This document shows positions 14,449 through 21,451 of a DNA stretch of 24,921 nt, piece after piece. Numbering within the stretch: position 1 is the first letter of the stretch; the number at the start of each line of letters is the position of its first letter. Position numbers and translations under genes: made by a program. The notes beneath the pieces were generated by a model, which saw only the letters and a list, made by a program, of their open reading frames with translations, was not told where the DNA came from and searched no databases. The DNA comes from JAGQTE01 sp964648005 (lineage in GTDB: Bacteria > Actinomycetota > Acidimicrobiia > Acidimicrobiales > Acidimicrobilacustridaceae): the NCBI GenBank assembly GCA_964648005.1, contig CAZYKR010000024.1, forward strand, positions 1 through 24,921. Reading direction: 5' to 3'.

Positions 14449-15450
14449 CTACTCGTCGAGACCGACGGGTCGCCCGTCGATGATCTGGTCCAGGTACTCG
14501 GACCAGCCGTAGCCGACGCGGCCGTCGTCGAGCTCCCATCGGGTCAGGCCCTCGCCGATGCGGGTGACCATCCCCTCGCGGCGGTTGCGCAGCGGGATGA
14601 GGTTCACCACGGTGCCGGTGACGCCGAGCTCCAGGGGTTCGCCGCCGTCGACGCCGCTGGCGCGCAGCGTGAGCCGCAGCGCCCGATGGTGGTCGGTGGC
14701 ATCCCAGGTGGTCGAGACCCGCACGTCGTCGACGAAGCGGATGCGCTGGCCGTCCCAGATGAACCCACTGCGCGTGCCGTCGGCGTCGCGACGAGCGATG
14801 CGCGACCCCATGAAGCCGAAATCGCCGCCGACGTTGGCGGTCAGCCAGCGGTAGTACCAGGGCGCCTGCCAGAACCGTGGGCCCCACGAGTGGTCGCGCA
14901 GCCCGAAGCCGTCGATGGCGATCGGTGTGCCGTCGACGGTGATCGTGCCGGTCGCCGACACGAGCTGCTCGTAGTGCCCACGGGCGAATTCCTCGCCGGT
15001 CGGCTCGTGGCTCTCCTCGGGCTCGCCGCCGAACATGTCGCTGACCCGCCGGTAGTCGAGGTGGATCGTGCACGGGACGTGCGGGTGCTCGGTGAAGGCG
15101 CGACGGGGGTCGGCCATGGCCATCGGGTCGTCGAGCAGCACGACGGTGCCGTCGTAGTCGACGGTCAGGTGCTCGAACGGCTCCACGACGGCGAAGCGCA
15201 GTCCGGCGGCGTCGAAGGCATCGTTGGTGTGCACCTCCGGCCGCTGGAACATGAACCCGACCCGGCCGTCGGGCAGGTAGAGGCACACCGTCATCTCCCC
15301 ACGCCCTTCGTTGGCGCGGTTGCCGAGACGCACGAAGGCGCCGGTCTCGGCGGTCGGGTCGTAGACGTTGAAGTACATCGACTCGTTGAAGTTCGGCTCG
15401 GGGCCGAGCTCGTGGAGGTACTCGTCGTGGGGCTCGAGGCGCAGGCGCAT
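14449..15450 (-). CDS. DUF7064/AttH-CrtC-like lipocalin-fold protein
   Basis: Function unknown. The 333-residue protein is soluble, rich in beta strands, with no signal peptide. GFGLRDHSWGPRFW (about 187-200) and the nearby aromatic stretch WYYRWLTANVGGDFGFM are the most striking features and match, from memory, a family of actinobacterial and proteobacterial proteins (DUF7064/DUF7065) related to the AttH and hydroxyneurosporene synthase (CrtC) lipocalin-like fold. Such proteins are suspected of acting on hydrophobic, often isoprenoid, molecules, but no reaction is established here. The ATG at 15450 was chosen over an upstream in-frame start because TACGGT lies 7 bases before it. It is 40 bases downstream of the mug-like gene and may also be read from that operon. 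Confidence 0.7.
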   Translation of the reverse strand: MRLRLEPHDEYLHELGPEPNFNESMYFNVYDPTAETGAFVRLGNRANEGRGEMTVCLYLPDGRVGFMFQRPEVHTNDAFDAAGLRFAVVEPFEHLTVDYDGTVVLLDDPMAMADPRRAFTEHPHVPCTIHLDYRRVSDMFGGEPEESHEPTGEEFARGHYEQLVSATGTITVDGTPIAIDGFGLRDHSWGPRFWQAPWYYRWLTANVGGDFGFMGSRIARRDADGTRSGFIWDGQRIRFVDDVRVSTTWDATDHHRALRLTLRASGVDGGEPLELGVTGTVVNLIPLRNRREGMVTRIGEGLTRWELDDGRVGYGWSEYLDQIIDGRPVGLDE

Positions 15451-15457
15451 GGGCCGC

Positions 15458-15463
15458 ACCGTA
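15458..15463 (-). promoter_or_regulatory. Candidate leaderless -10 (TACGGT) of the DUF7064-like gene
   Basis: Reverse-strand TACGGT, 7 bases before the ATG at 15450, with no Shine-Dalgarno sequence. Just upstream the 9-mer GCCGGCGCC occurs twice in tandem (15470-15487); it could fold or simply reflect GC bias. Confidence 0.35.
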
Positions 15464-15490
15464 CCCGCCGCCGGCGCCGCCGGCGCCCGT

Positions 15491-16210
15491 TCAGCGCGGC
15501 GCGGCCAGCCCCGCCGCGGCACGCAGGTGACCCACGAGCTCGTCGAGGGTGGTGCCCGCGTTGAGCCCGCTGGTCGACGGCATGACGTAGACGGGGACGT
15601 CGCCGATCGTGCGCTCGGCCACCCCGGGCCGGGCCCGTCGGTCGACGGCCGCGCGCCAGCCGGCGAGGCCCACGAACACCACCGCTCGGGGCGGCCAGCG
15701 CCGCACGAGGCGTTCGACGCGCGCCATCCCGTCGCGGTACTCCTCGGGCCGCAGGTCAGCGGCCCGGGCGGTGGTGCGCTTGACCAGGTCGGTCATGCCG
15801 ACGCCGTCGTCGACGAGGGCGGCGCGCGGGGCGCGATCGGCGCGCACGATGCCGGCGGCGATGGCGGCGGGCCAGAACCGGTTGCCCGCTCGGAAGAAGC
15901 CCACGCCGCTGTCGGCAGCACCGGGCGAGGGGTTGAGCCCGCACACCAGCAGGTCCATGTCAGGTCCGACGGTGTCGGGCAGGGACCAGGCCCGAACGGC
16001 TCGGATGGTCGGCCCTCGACCGCCCTCGTCGGCGGTGGTGCGCTGCACCGTGAAGCCGGCGCCGACCAGCAGGTCGTCGACCAGCTGCGGTGCGAGATCG
16101 CCGGGATCGACCGCCAGCTCGGTGCCCACCGGCAGGGCACGTTGCCGGTCGGCGAGCTCCAGCGGCAGCATGGCCACGGCGGCGTCAGCCAACCGGACGT
16201 GCTCGGTCAC
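15491..16210 (-). CDS. mug: Mismatch-specific uracil/thymine-DNA glycosylase (Mug/TDG family)
   Basis: Base-excision repair enzyme that removes uracil, and often thymine or etheno-adducts, from mispairs with guanine. The core begins near residue 85. GLNPSP (91-96) holds the probable catalytic Asn93, NRFW (110-113) is the conserved substrate-pocket stretch, and PSTSGLNAG (201-209) is the DNA-intercalating motif near the C-terminus. The 239-residue protein carries about 85 residues before the core, which E. coli Mug lacks, ending in SLPDTVGPDMDLLVC; this extension has no assigned function. The GTG start overlaps the 106-residue gene by 4 bases (GTGA), so the two are coupled. The longer open frame upstream was rejected. 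Confidence 0.88.
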   Translation of the reverse strand: MTEHVRLADAAVAMLPLELADRQRALPVGTELAVDPGDLAPQLVDDLLVGAGFTVQRTTADEGGRGPTIRAVRAWSLPDTVGPDMDLLVCGLNPSPGAADSGVGFFRAGNRFWPAAIAAGIVRADRAPRAALVDDGVGMTDLVKRTTARAADLRPEEYRDGMARVERLVRRWPPRAVVFVGLAGWRAAVDRRARPGVAERTIGDVPVYVMPSTSGLNAGTTLDELVGHLRAAAGLAAPR

Positions 16211-16527
16211 AGCAGGCGCATCTGCTCGGTGCGTTCCGCCCGCTCGGGGAGCGGCTCCCACGCCACACCGCCGCGCGGGCCGCGGATCTTGACCTCGATC
16301 TGCTCCACGGGGATGGCGCGCGCCGCGCCCTTGGCGTCGACGAGGCCGACGCTGCCGTCCTTCTCGCGCTGGACGACGGTCGCCGGCCGCCATCGCGCCG
16401 AGGCGTCGCGGCGGAAGCGCACCGCGTCCCCGCGCGCCAGCCCCAGCTCGGCCAGACCAGCCTCGGGGAAGGGGTCGGGTGCGCTCGCGGCACGACGCCG
16501 GGACCGGGGCGGACGGGGCGGGCTCAC
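16207..16527 (-). CDS. Small conserved-looking protein coupled to mug (106 aa), unknown function
   Basis: Not recognised as a named family. The 106-residue protein has a basic, disordered start (about 1-20), then LGLARGDAVRFRR, WRPATVVQREKDGSVGLVD and AARAIPVEQIEVK, which read as a short antiparallel beta barrel of the SH3 or Tudor-like kind. A charged tail ending in ERAERTEQMRLL follows. The GTG start overlaps the SDR stop by 4 bases and its stop overlaps the mug GTG by 4 bases, so it is translated between them. This strict linkage with a DNA glycosylase, and the basic N-terminus, suggest nucleic acid binding or a glycosylase partner. That is inference. A gene finder may miss it because longer overlapping frames exist. 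Confidence 0.72.
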   Translation of the reverse strand: MSPPRPPRSRRRAASAPDPFPEAGLAELGLARGDAVRFRRDASARWRPATVVQREKDGSVGLVDAKGAARAIPVEQIEVKIRGPRGGVAWEPLPERAERTEQMRLL

Positions 16528-17300
16528 GCGCCCTCGCCGAAGCGGGACTGGAGGCGCTGCATGCCGCGGATCCACCGGTCGTGGTCCTCGGCGCGGCGTC
16601 GGGCGTAGTCCGCCACCTGGGGGTGCGGCAGGATCAGGAACCGGTCCTCCGCCAGGCCCGCCCACGCCGCGTCGGCGACGTCGTCGGCGCTGAGCATCCC
16701 GTCGACCCCGGCGACGCCGCCGCCGTCGATGCCGGCCGTCATCTGGGTCGCCACCGCCTGCGGGCACAAGGCCGACACGCGCAGGCCGGCGTCGCCGTAG
16801 GTGATCGCCAGCCACTCGGCGAAGGCCAGCGCTGCGTGCTTGGTCACCGAGTAGGGCGCCGAGCCGATCTGGGTGAGCAGGCCCGCCGCCGACGCCGTGA
16901 TGGCGATGGTGCCGCCGCCGCGCGCCACCATCGGCCCGACGAGATGGCGCGCCACCCATACGTGCGCCATGACGTTCACGTCCATGATCCGGCGCCATTC
17001 GTCGTCGGGCACCTCGGCGCCGCCGACGACGAGGATGCCGGCATTCGAGCAGAACAGCTCGATCGGTCCCTGATCGCGCTCGGTGGCCTCGATCAGCTCG
17101 ACGATCGAGGCCTCGACGCCGACGTCGACGTGCCGCGCCACCGCACCGGGGATCTGGTCAGCCACCGCCGTGGCGCCGTCGAGGTCGCGGTCGGCGACCA
17201 CGACGTGGGTGGCGCCGGCCTGCGCCAGGCGGCGGGACAGGGCGGCGCCGATGCCGCTGGCGCCGCCGGTGACGACGACGGTGTGGCCGGTGACCTGCAC
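16524..17300 (-). CDS. Short-chain dehydrogenase/reductase (SDR)
   Basis: NAD(P)-dependent alcohol/carbonyl oxidoreductase of the classical SDR type, 258 residues. The cofactor loop is TGGASGIG (11-18), the structural NAG is at 86-88, and the catalytic set is Ser137, Tyr150 and Lys154 in YSVTK. Asp37 at the end of strand 2 (VVADRD) favours NAD(H) over NADP(H). The substrate is unknown. The GTG start lies 1 base after the LLM stop, and its own stop overlaps the 106-residue gene, so it is the second gene of a four-gene coupled set. Actinobacterial SDRs of this kind often act on steroid, terpenoid or fatty alcohol substrates, which would fit the neighbouring LLM enzyme but not the glycosylase. 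Confidence 0.92.
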   Translation of the reverse strand: MQVTGHTVVVTGGASGIGAALSRRLAQAGATHVVVADRDLDGATAVADQIPGAVARHVDVGVEASIVELIEATERDQGPIELFCSNAGILVVGGAEVPDDEWRRIMDVNVMAHVWVARHLVGPMVARGGGTIAITASAAGLLTQIGSAPYSVTKHAALAFAEWLAITYGDAGLRVSALCPQAVATQMTAGIDGGGVAGVDGMLSADDVADAAWAGLAEDRFLILPHPQVADYARRRAEDHDRWIRGMQRLQSRFGEGA

Positions 17301-17301
17301 C

Positions 17302-18333
17302 TCAGCCCTTCCCGACGGCGGCGCGCAGCGTGTCGGTCAGCACCGTGGCCGGATCGCCGCCGAACGGCAGCGGCATCACCACCGGCACCGTGCCGGCGTC
17401 CTGGTACGCCGTGACGGTGCGCCGGACGTGCGCGGCGTCACCCATCACGTTGTGGGCGTCGACCATGGCGTCGGAGATGGCGGCCAGTGCGCCTGCCCGG
17501 TCGCCGGCACGGTGCGCGGCGCGCAGCATCTCGATCTCGGCACCGAAGCCGGCGCGCTCGAACGTGGCGGCGTAGGCGTCGACGACGGCGTAGGAGAACA
17601 GGTCGGCGCGCGCCTCGTCCAGGCCGGCGTCGCGGTCGGTCACCGCCACGTGGGCGTTGCAGTACACGGTGGGTTCGCCGCCGTCGCTGCGCTTGGCGGC
17701 ACCCGCCCGGACCTGGGCCACGGACCACGGCACGAGCTCGGGGCTCTGGTAGTTCAGCACCACGCCGTCGGCCACCTCGCCGGCCAGGCGCAGCATGCCC
17801 TCGTTGAGCGCTGCCACCACGATGGCCGGCCGACGCGGGGTGTGCGGCAGCGAGATCCGGACCTTGGTGACCTGGTAGAAGTCGCCGGCGAACGTGACGG
17901 GTTCGCCGGTCAGCAGCTCGCGCACCAGCGCCACGTACTCGCGCATGCGGGCCAGCGGGCGATCGCCATAGGGCACGCCATGCCAGCGGCTGGTCACCAC
18001 CGGGGACGAGATGCCGACGCCGAGCAGCACCGGACGGTCGGGGTAGAGGTCCTGCAGCGTCGCCGCCCCCATCGCCGCCAGCAACGGTGACCGCACCTGG
18101 ATGGCGATGATGCCGGAGCCCAACGCCAGGTTGGGCGCTGCGCCCCCGGCGGCCGCCAGGAGGGCGAACGCCTCGGGCCCGACGATCTCCGCCGTCCAGA
18201 AGCTCCCGTAGCCGAGGTCGTCGGCGAGGCGGGCGGCCCGCAAGGTCTCGGCCGCACCGAGGCCCATGTAGTTGGCCACCGTGACGCCGGGGGCCGTCGG
18301 CAGGGAGGGGTCGTCGCTGACCGGGTCGGGCAT
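17302..18333 (-). CDS. LLM-class F420-dependent oxidoreductase (copy 2)
   Basis: Predicted TIM-barrel F420 (or FMN) oxidoreductase of 343 residues. Family marks include LGYGSFWTAEIVGPEAF near 40-56, the barrel strand LALGSGIIAIQVRS, LLGVGISSPVVTSRWHGV (about 103-120) and ALNEGMLRLAGEVADGVVLNY near 165-185. It is closely related to copy 3 at 21448-22470: both share SSPVVTS-WHGVPYGDRPLA, RADLFSYAVVDAYAA-type stretches, and the MGDAAHVR segment, so they arose by duplication. It leads the operon with the SDR, the small protein and mug. The ATG has TAGGGT 6 bases upstream and no Shine-Dalgarno sequence. The substrate is unknown. Confidence 0.88.
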   Translation of the reverse strand: MPDPVSDDPSLPTAPGVTVANYMGLGAAETLRAARLADDLGYGSFWTAEIVGPEAFALLAAAGGAAPNLALGSGIIAIQVRSPLLAAMGAATLQDLYPDRPVLLGVGISSPVVTSRWHGVPYGDRPLARMREYVALVRELLTGEPVTFAGDFYQVTKVRISLPHTPRRPAIVVAALNEGMLRLAGEVADGVVLNYQSPELVPWSVAQVRAGAAKRSDGGEPTVYCNAHVAVTDRDAGLDEARADLFSYAVVDAYAATFERAGFGAEIEMLRAAHRAGDRAGALAAISDAMVDAHNVMGDAAHVRRTVTAYQDAGTVPVVMPLPFGGDPATVLTDTLRAAVGKG

Positions 18334-18339
18334 TGCCGC

Positions 18340-18345
18340 ACCCTA
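18340..18345 (-). promoter_or_regulatory. Leaderless -10 (TAGGGT) of the LLM copy 2 operon
   Basis: Reverse-strand TAGGGT, 6 bases before the ATG at 18333. It is the same hexamer found before the RecB-family nuclease gene and before LLM copy 3. Confidence 0.45.
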
Positions 18346-18369
18346 GCGTCGGCGTCGACAACGCCTGTC

Positions 18370-18518
18370 CGTCCGTCTCGCCGGACGCCATGCAAGAGAC
18401 GCACCAGAAAGGTGCAACGGAGTTGTCACGTCGGAGGGGTACAGTTGGCAGGCGATTCGGGCGATGCTTCCACCAGCCCCATCCGGCGGGAACAGAACCC
18501 GGCACTGGGACGTTCCCA
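18370..18518 (+). ncRNA. Possible structured 5' leader of the 59-aa protein gene
   Basis: The 230-base gap between LLM copy 2 and the small gene holds several perfect short hairpins: CGTCCG/CGGACG at 18370-18387, GCACC-agaaa-GGTGC at 18401-18415, and GGGAAC (18488-18493) pairing with GTTCCC (18512-18517) around an inner CCC/GGG stem. TGGGA-cgt-TCCCA (18506-18518) is an alternative to the last. The transcription start is not known. A regulatory leader is possible; no known riboswitch class was recognised. Confidence 0.3.
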
Positions 18519-18563
18519 TCACTGCGTCGGCAACTCGTCGGCGGCGAGCGTAGGAGACCCTCG

Positions 18564-18743
18564 ATGACCGAGACCCGGCAGGCTGAGATCGATGTCATCA
18601 ACGAGGCCTTGGCGATCATCGATCGTGGTCTCACCGACATCCAGCATCGTGAGCTGGTGTCCACGCTCGAGGTGGCCGATCTGCTGCTCGACGTCCGCAC
18701 GCTGCTCGCCACCGACAAGGACGCCGAAGTCCACGTCAACTGA
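18564..18743 (+). CDS. Small unknown protein (59 aa)
   Basis: Short acidic protein, probably all helical, with no cysteines, signal or membrane segment. Its sequence has an amphipathic N-terminal half (AEIDVINEALAIIDRGL) and a second helix (STLEVADLLLDVRTLL) and may form a helical hairpin or dimer. The ATG is well supported: GGAGA lies 6 bases upstream, one of the better ribosome binding sites in the window. The longer in-frame opening from 18333 runs through non-coding sequence and was rejected. The gene stands alone on the + strand between two large - strand blocks, behind a hairpin-rich leader, and converges on the WS/DGAT gene with 21 bases between. No function can be assigned. Confidence 0.68.
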   Translation: MTETRQAEIDVINEALAIIDRGLTDIQHRELVSTLEVADLLLDVRTLLATDKDAEVHVN

Positions 18744-18764
18744 CCCGAGGCGCGGCGTCGCCGG

Positions 18765-20171
18765 TCACGGGCCGGTGGCGGTGATCAGCTCCTCGTGGGC
18801 GAGCGCGATGGCGTCGCGCAACCCTTCCGGGTCGGCGACGGCGCCGGCATCCACGTGCAGACCCATGTGCAGGGTGCCGCGGTACGACATCATCGTGAGG
18901 TTCCAGGCGGTGCCGGCCAGAGGGCCGATGGGGTAGTTCGCCTCGAGCTTGGCTCCGGCGATGTACAGGTCGAACGGCGCGGCGCGCACGTTCGAGGTGG
19001 TGAAGTCGATCGTCTCGACCTGCTGGCGGGTGAAGCGGACGAGCACGGAGGTCGGCAGGAGGTTCGCCAGCCCGGCCACGGCACCGACGACCCCGATGAC
19101 CTTCTCCTGCTTGGTGGCCGAGAGCAGCTCGTGGACAGCGAGGAGATGGTCGACCGGGTCCGCCACATCGGCGGGCAGCACCACGCGCGTCGGGACGAAG
19201 CTGTTGCCCGAGGCCGAGCCGTCGCGGCGCGTGCTGACCGGCATGGCCATGCGCAGCGACGCCACGGACGTGCCGGCGGCGAGGTGGTAGGCGGCGGCGC
19301 CGCGCACGGCGGCCGTGACGAACAGGTCGTTCAGGCTGGCGCCGACCGACTTGGCGGCTCGCTTCGCCTCGTCGAAGGGCACGTCGAGCGTCTCGAGCTG
19401 GCGCCGCAGGCTGCGGTCCCGCCACAGGGTCGAGTGCGCCCGGTCGGTGACGGTGACCTGGCGCACGGTCGAGCGGGCGAGGTCGGTGACCTCACCGCCG
19501 AGGCCGAGCAGCTCGGTCGGGTGCGCTGCGGTCTGCGCCGCCCCCGACGCGGCGCGCTGGAGCACGCCGAGGCCGCGGCGCCACGAGTGCCCGAAGCTCT
19601 CGCGCGCCGCATCGAGCAGCGAGTCCTCGTCGTCACCGGCGTCAGGGCGTGGCAGCTCGTGGACCTCGATGGCCGGGGGCTGGCGCGCGATGTCGATGAA
19701 CTGCTCCGACATGCGGATGCCGCCCTCGCCGTCGGTGATCGTGTGGTGCATCTTCTGGATCAGCGCCGCTCGTCCGTCGGCGAGGCCTTCCACGACGGTG
19801 AACTCCCACAGCGGCCGCGTGCGGTCGAACGGGTCGGCGACCAACGCGCACGCCAGGTGCTCGAGCTGGCGCATCGATCCCGGTGGCGGCAGCGCCACGT
19901 GGCGCAGGTGGAAGTCGATGTCGAAGTCCGGATCGTCCTGCCAGCTCGGCGGTGCCACCCGCCCGAACCCCGGTGCCACCCGCTGGTGCAGGCGGGGGAT
20001 GCGGCTCGCCGTTTGGAGCAGGCGGGCCCGCAGGTAGCCGAGGTCGGGGGCGCGGTCGAGCACCGTGATGTTGCCGAACGACGACGACAGGAACGGGTCC
20101 TTCTCGACGTTCCACATGAGCGCCTCGACGTCGTTCATGCGTCGGTCGGCGTGGACGGTGCGTTCCCGCAT
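18765..20171 (-). CDS. Wax ester synthase/acyl-CoA:diacylglycerol acyltransferase (WS/DGAT)
   Basis: Esterifies diacylglycerol or a fatty alcohol with acyl-CoA, making storage lipid at the membrane surface. The 468-residue protein has the catalytic HHxxxDG motif as HHTITDG (142-148), followed by the family landmarks NDLFVTAAVRGA, PVSTR with GNSF, and a late NLTMMSYRG region. The length is typical of actinobacterial Tgs/WS-DGAT proteins. It is the last gene of the - strand block and lies downstream of a PAP2 phosphatase, which could supply diacylglycerol. TAACCT lies 7 bases before the ATG at 20171, so it may have its own leaderless promoter. An in-frame ATG 11 codons later, at MNDVEALMW, is a plausible alternative start. 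Confidence 0.92.
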   Translation of the reverse strand: MRERTVHADRRMNDVEALMWNVEKDPFLSSSFGNITVLDRAPDLGYLRARLLQTASRIPRLHQRVAPGFGRVAPPSWQDDPDFDIDFHLRHVALPPPGSMRQLEHLACALVADPFDRTRPLWEFTVVEGLADGRAALIQKMHHTITDGEGGIRMSEQFIDIARQPPAIEVHELPRPDAGDDEDSLLDAARESFGHSWRRGLGVLQRAASGAAQTAAHPTELLGLGGEVTDLARSTVRQVTVTDRAHSTLWRDRSLRRQLETLDVPFDEAKRAAKSVGASLNDLFVTAAVRGAAAYHLAAGTSVASLRMAMPVSTRRDGSASGNSFVPTRVVLPADVADPVDHLLAVHELLSATKQEKVIGVVGAVAGLANLLPTSVLVRFTRQQVETIDFTTSNVRAAPFDLYIAGAKLEANYPIGPLAGTAWNLTMMSYRGTLHMGLHVDAGAVADPEGLRDAIALAHEELITATGP

Positions 20172-20178
20172 GCCGGCG

Positions 20179-20184
20179 AGGTTA
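20179..20184 (-). promoter_or_regulatory. Candidate leaderless -10 (TAACCT) of the WS/DGAT gene
   Basis: Reverse-strand TAACCT, 7 bases before the ATG at 20171, within the 46-base gap after the DsbA-like gene. It supports this ATG over the internal one. Confidence 0.4.
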
Positions 20185-20217
20185 GGTCCCTCGGTGCGGG
20201 CCTGCTCGGGGTGGCCC

Positions 20218-20823
20218 TCAGCGGCTGACGCGGGTGTGCTTGAGCTCGTTGAGCTCCGGCCATCCGGTGCTGAGCGCCAGCAGGCGCTCGATGGTCGTTC
20301 GGGACCGTGCCGGGTCGCTGCCGTCGGTGCCCTCCATCAGGCGGATGAACACGGCGTCGTTGCCGACGATCAGCGTGGGCACGCCGAAGACCTCGTAGCG
20401 ATCGACGGCGTCGGTGTGCTCGGCCCGGATGGTGGCGAGGGCGCTGCGGTCGTCGACGCGGGCCAGCACCTCGTCGGCATCGAGGCCAGCGGCCTGGAGC
20501 ACCGACGCCACCACGGCCCGCTCGTCGATCCGGCGCCCGTGGCGGTGTCGGGCGGCGAACAGGCCCCGGTGCACCGTGCGGAAGGCGTCGGGGTGATGGT
20601 CGCGCACGGCGATGCCGGTTTGGAGCGCCAGCATGCCGGTGTCGCGGGTGGGATCGTCCCACACCGACGGCGTGCCGGGTTCGATCGAGAGCTGCCCCTG
20701 GCACAGCGGCACGAACCGCACGTCCCAGTCGGCGGCGGCGTCGAGGCCGGCGAGGAGGTGCTCGTGCAGGTTGCACGCGAAGGGGCACCGGTAGTCGAAG
20801 GTCACGGCGAACGAGAGCGTCAC
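20218..20823 (-). CDS. DsbA/FrnE-like thioredoxin-fold protein
   Basis: Predicted cytoplasmic thioredoxin-fold redox or conjugating protein of 201 residues, with no signal peptide. DYRCPFAC (10-17) holds the active-site cysteine Cys13 at the start of the first helix. The second cysteine, Cys17, is three residues away, so this is CxxxC rather than the usual CxxC; some relatives recalled from actinobacteria carry Arg there and use one cysteine. GVPTLIV supplies the cis-proline loop. The C-terminus (WPELNELKHTR) resembles mycothiol-dependent relatives such as Rv2466c. The GTG start lies 16 bases after the PAP2 stop; the longer frame upstream overlaps PAP2 and was rejected. Confidence 0.8.
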   Translation of the reverse strand: MTLSFAVTFDYRCPFACNLHEHLLAGLDAAADWDVRFVPLCQGQLSIEPGTPSVWDDPTRDTGMLALQTGIAVRDHHPDAFRTVHRGLFAARHRHGRRIDERAVVASVLQAAGLDADEVLARVDDRSALATIRAEHTDAVDRYEVFGVPTLIVGNDAVFIRLMEGTDGSDPARSRTTIERLLALSTGWPELNELKHTRVSR

Positions 20824-20839
20824 GGCGGGGTGCAACCCC

Positions 20840-21451
20840 TCAGCGGGTCGGAAGCTTCCACAGCCGCCGGGCGACGGTGCCGATGACGGCACCGGTGAGC
20901 GCGCCCCCGATGACGTCGCTGGCGTGATGGATGCGCACGTGCACCCGGCTGGCGGCCACGGTCGCCGCCAGACCCCACCACAACGGGGTCCAGGAGGAGT
21001 CCTCGCTGAGCACCATGGCGGCGACGACCGCGGCGCTGGCGTGGCCGGAGGGGAACGACGTCGTGAGCGGGATGCGGAGGTGGTGCGGGCGCTCGCCCTG
21101 GTACACGGGGCGCTCCCGCTTGAACAGGGACTTCACCGCGCCGTTGACCAGCGCCGACTCGGCCGCCAGGATGCCGGCCAGGCGGATCGCCTTGGCCGCC
21201 TCGTGCTCGGAGCGCACGCCGCGGGCGGCGCCGATGAGCATCCACAGCACGCTGAAGTCAGCGAGCTCGGAGATGGCGTAGAGGATGCGATCGGTGGGCT
21301 CGCGGCCGCGCAGCACGTCGAAACGCTCGTCGACCCACTGATCGAAGCGGGCCACGGCACCGATGTCGTGCGGTGGCTCGAGGGTGTGCGCGTCGTGCGG
21401 GTCGATGTCGTCGGTGCCGTCCGCAGCGCCGTCGCGTCGGTGGTCGCTCAC
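20840..21451 (-). CDS. PAP2-family phosphatase (phosphatidic acid phosphatase type 2)
   Basis: Membrane phosphatase for a lipid or isoprenoid phosphate. The 203-residue protein has all three PAP2 motifs: Lys107 to Arg114-Pro115 (KxxxxxxRP), PSGH (134-137), and Ser168-Arg169 to His175 and Asp179 (SRxxxxxHxxxD). Hydrophobic segments near 61-75, 91-103, 139-147 and 157-168 place the site at the membrane. The first 30 residues are acidic and His/Asp-rich, without a signal peptide. The GTG start overlaps the LLM copy 3 stop by 4 bases (GTGA). With the WS/DGAT encoded two genes downstream, dephosphorylation of phosphatidate to diacylglycerol is a reasonable proposal, although undecaprenyl diphosphate is a possible substrate too. 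Confidence 0.9.
   Translation of the reverse strand: MSDHRRDGAADGTDDIDPHDAHTLEPPHDIGAVARFDQWVDERFDVLRGREPTDRILYAISELADFSVLWMLIGAARGVRSEHEAAKAIRLAGILAAESALVNGAVKSLFKRERPVYQGERPHHLRIPLTTSFPSGHASAAVVAAMVLSEDSSWTPLWWGLAATVAASRVHVRIHHASDVIGGALTGAVIGTVARRLWKLPTR

Noticed and set aside
15470..15487. Tandem GCCGGCGCC repeat as a terminator of mug
   Set aside because: It is only two units of a GC-rich 9-mer, lies upstream of the DUF7064-like start, and could well be compositional.
18333..18563. N-terminal extension of the 59-residue protein
   Set aside because: The translation is of low quality and crosses predicted hairpins; the ATG at 18564 has a well-spaced GGAGA.
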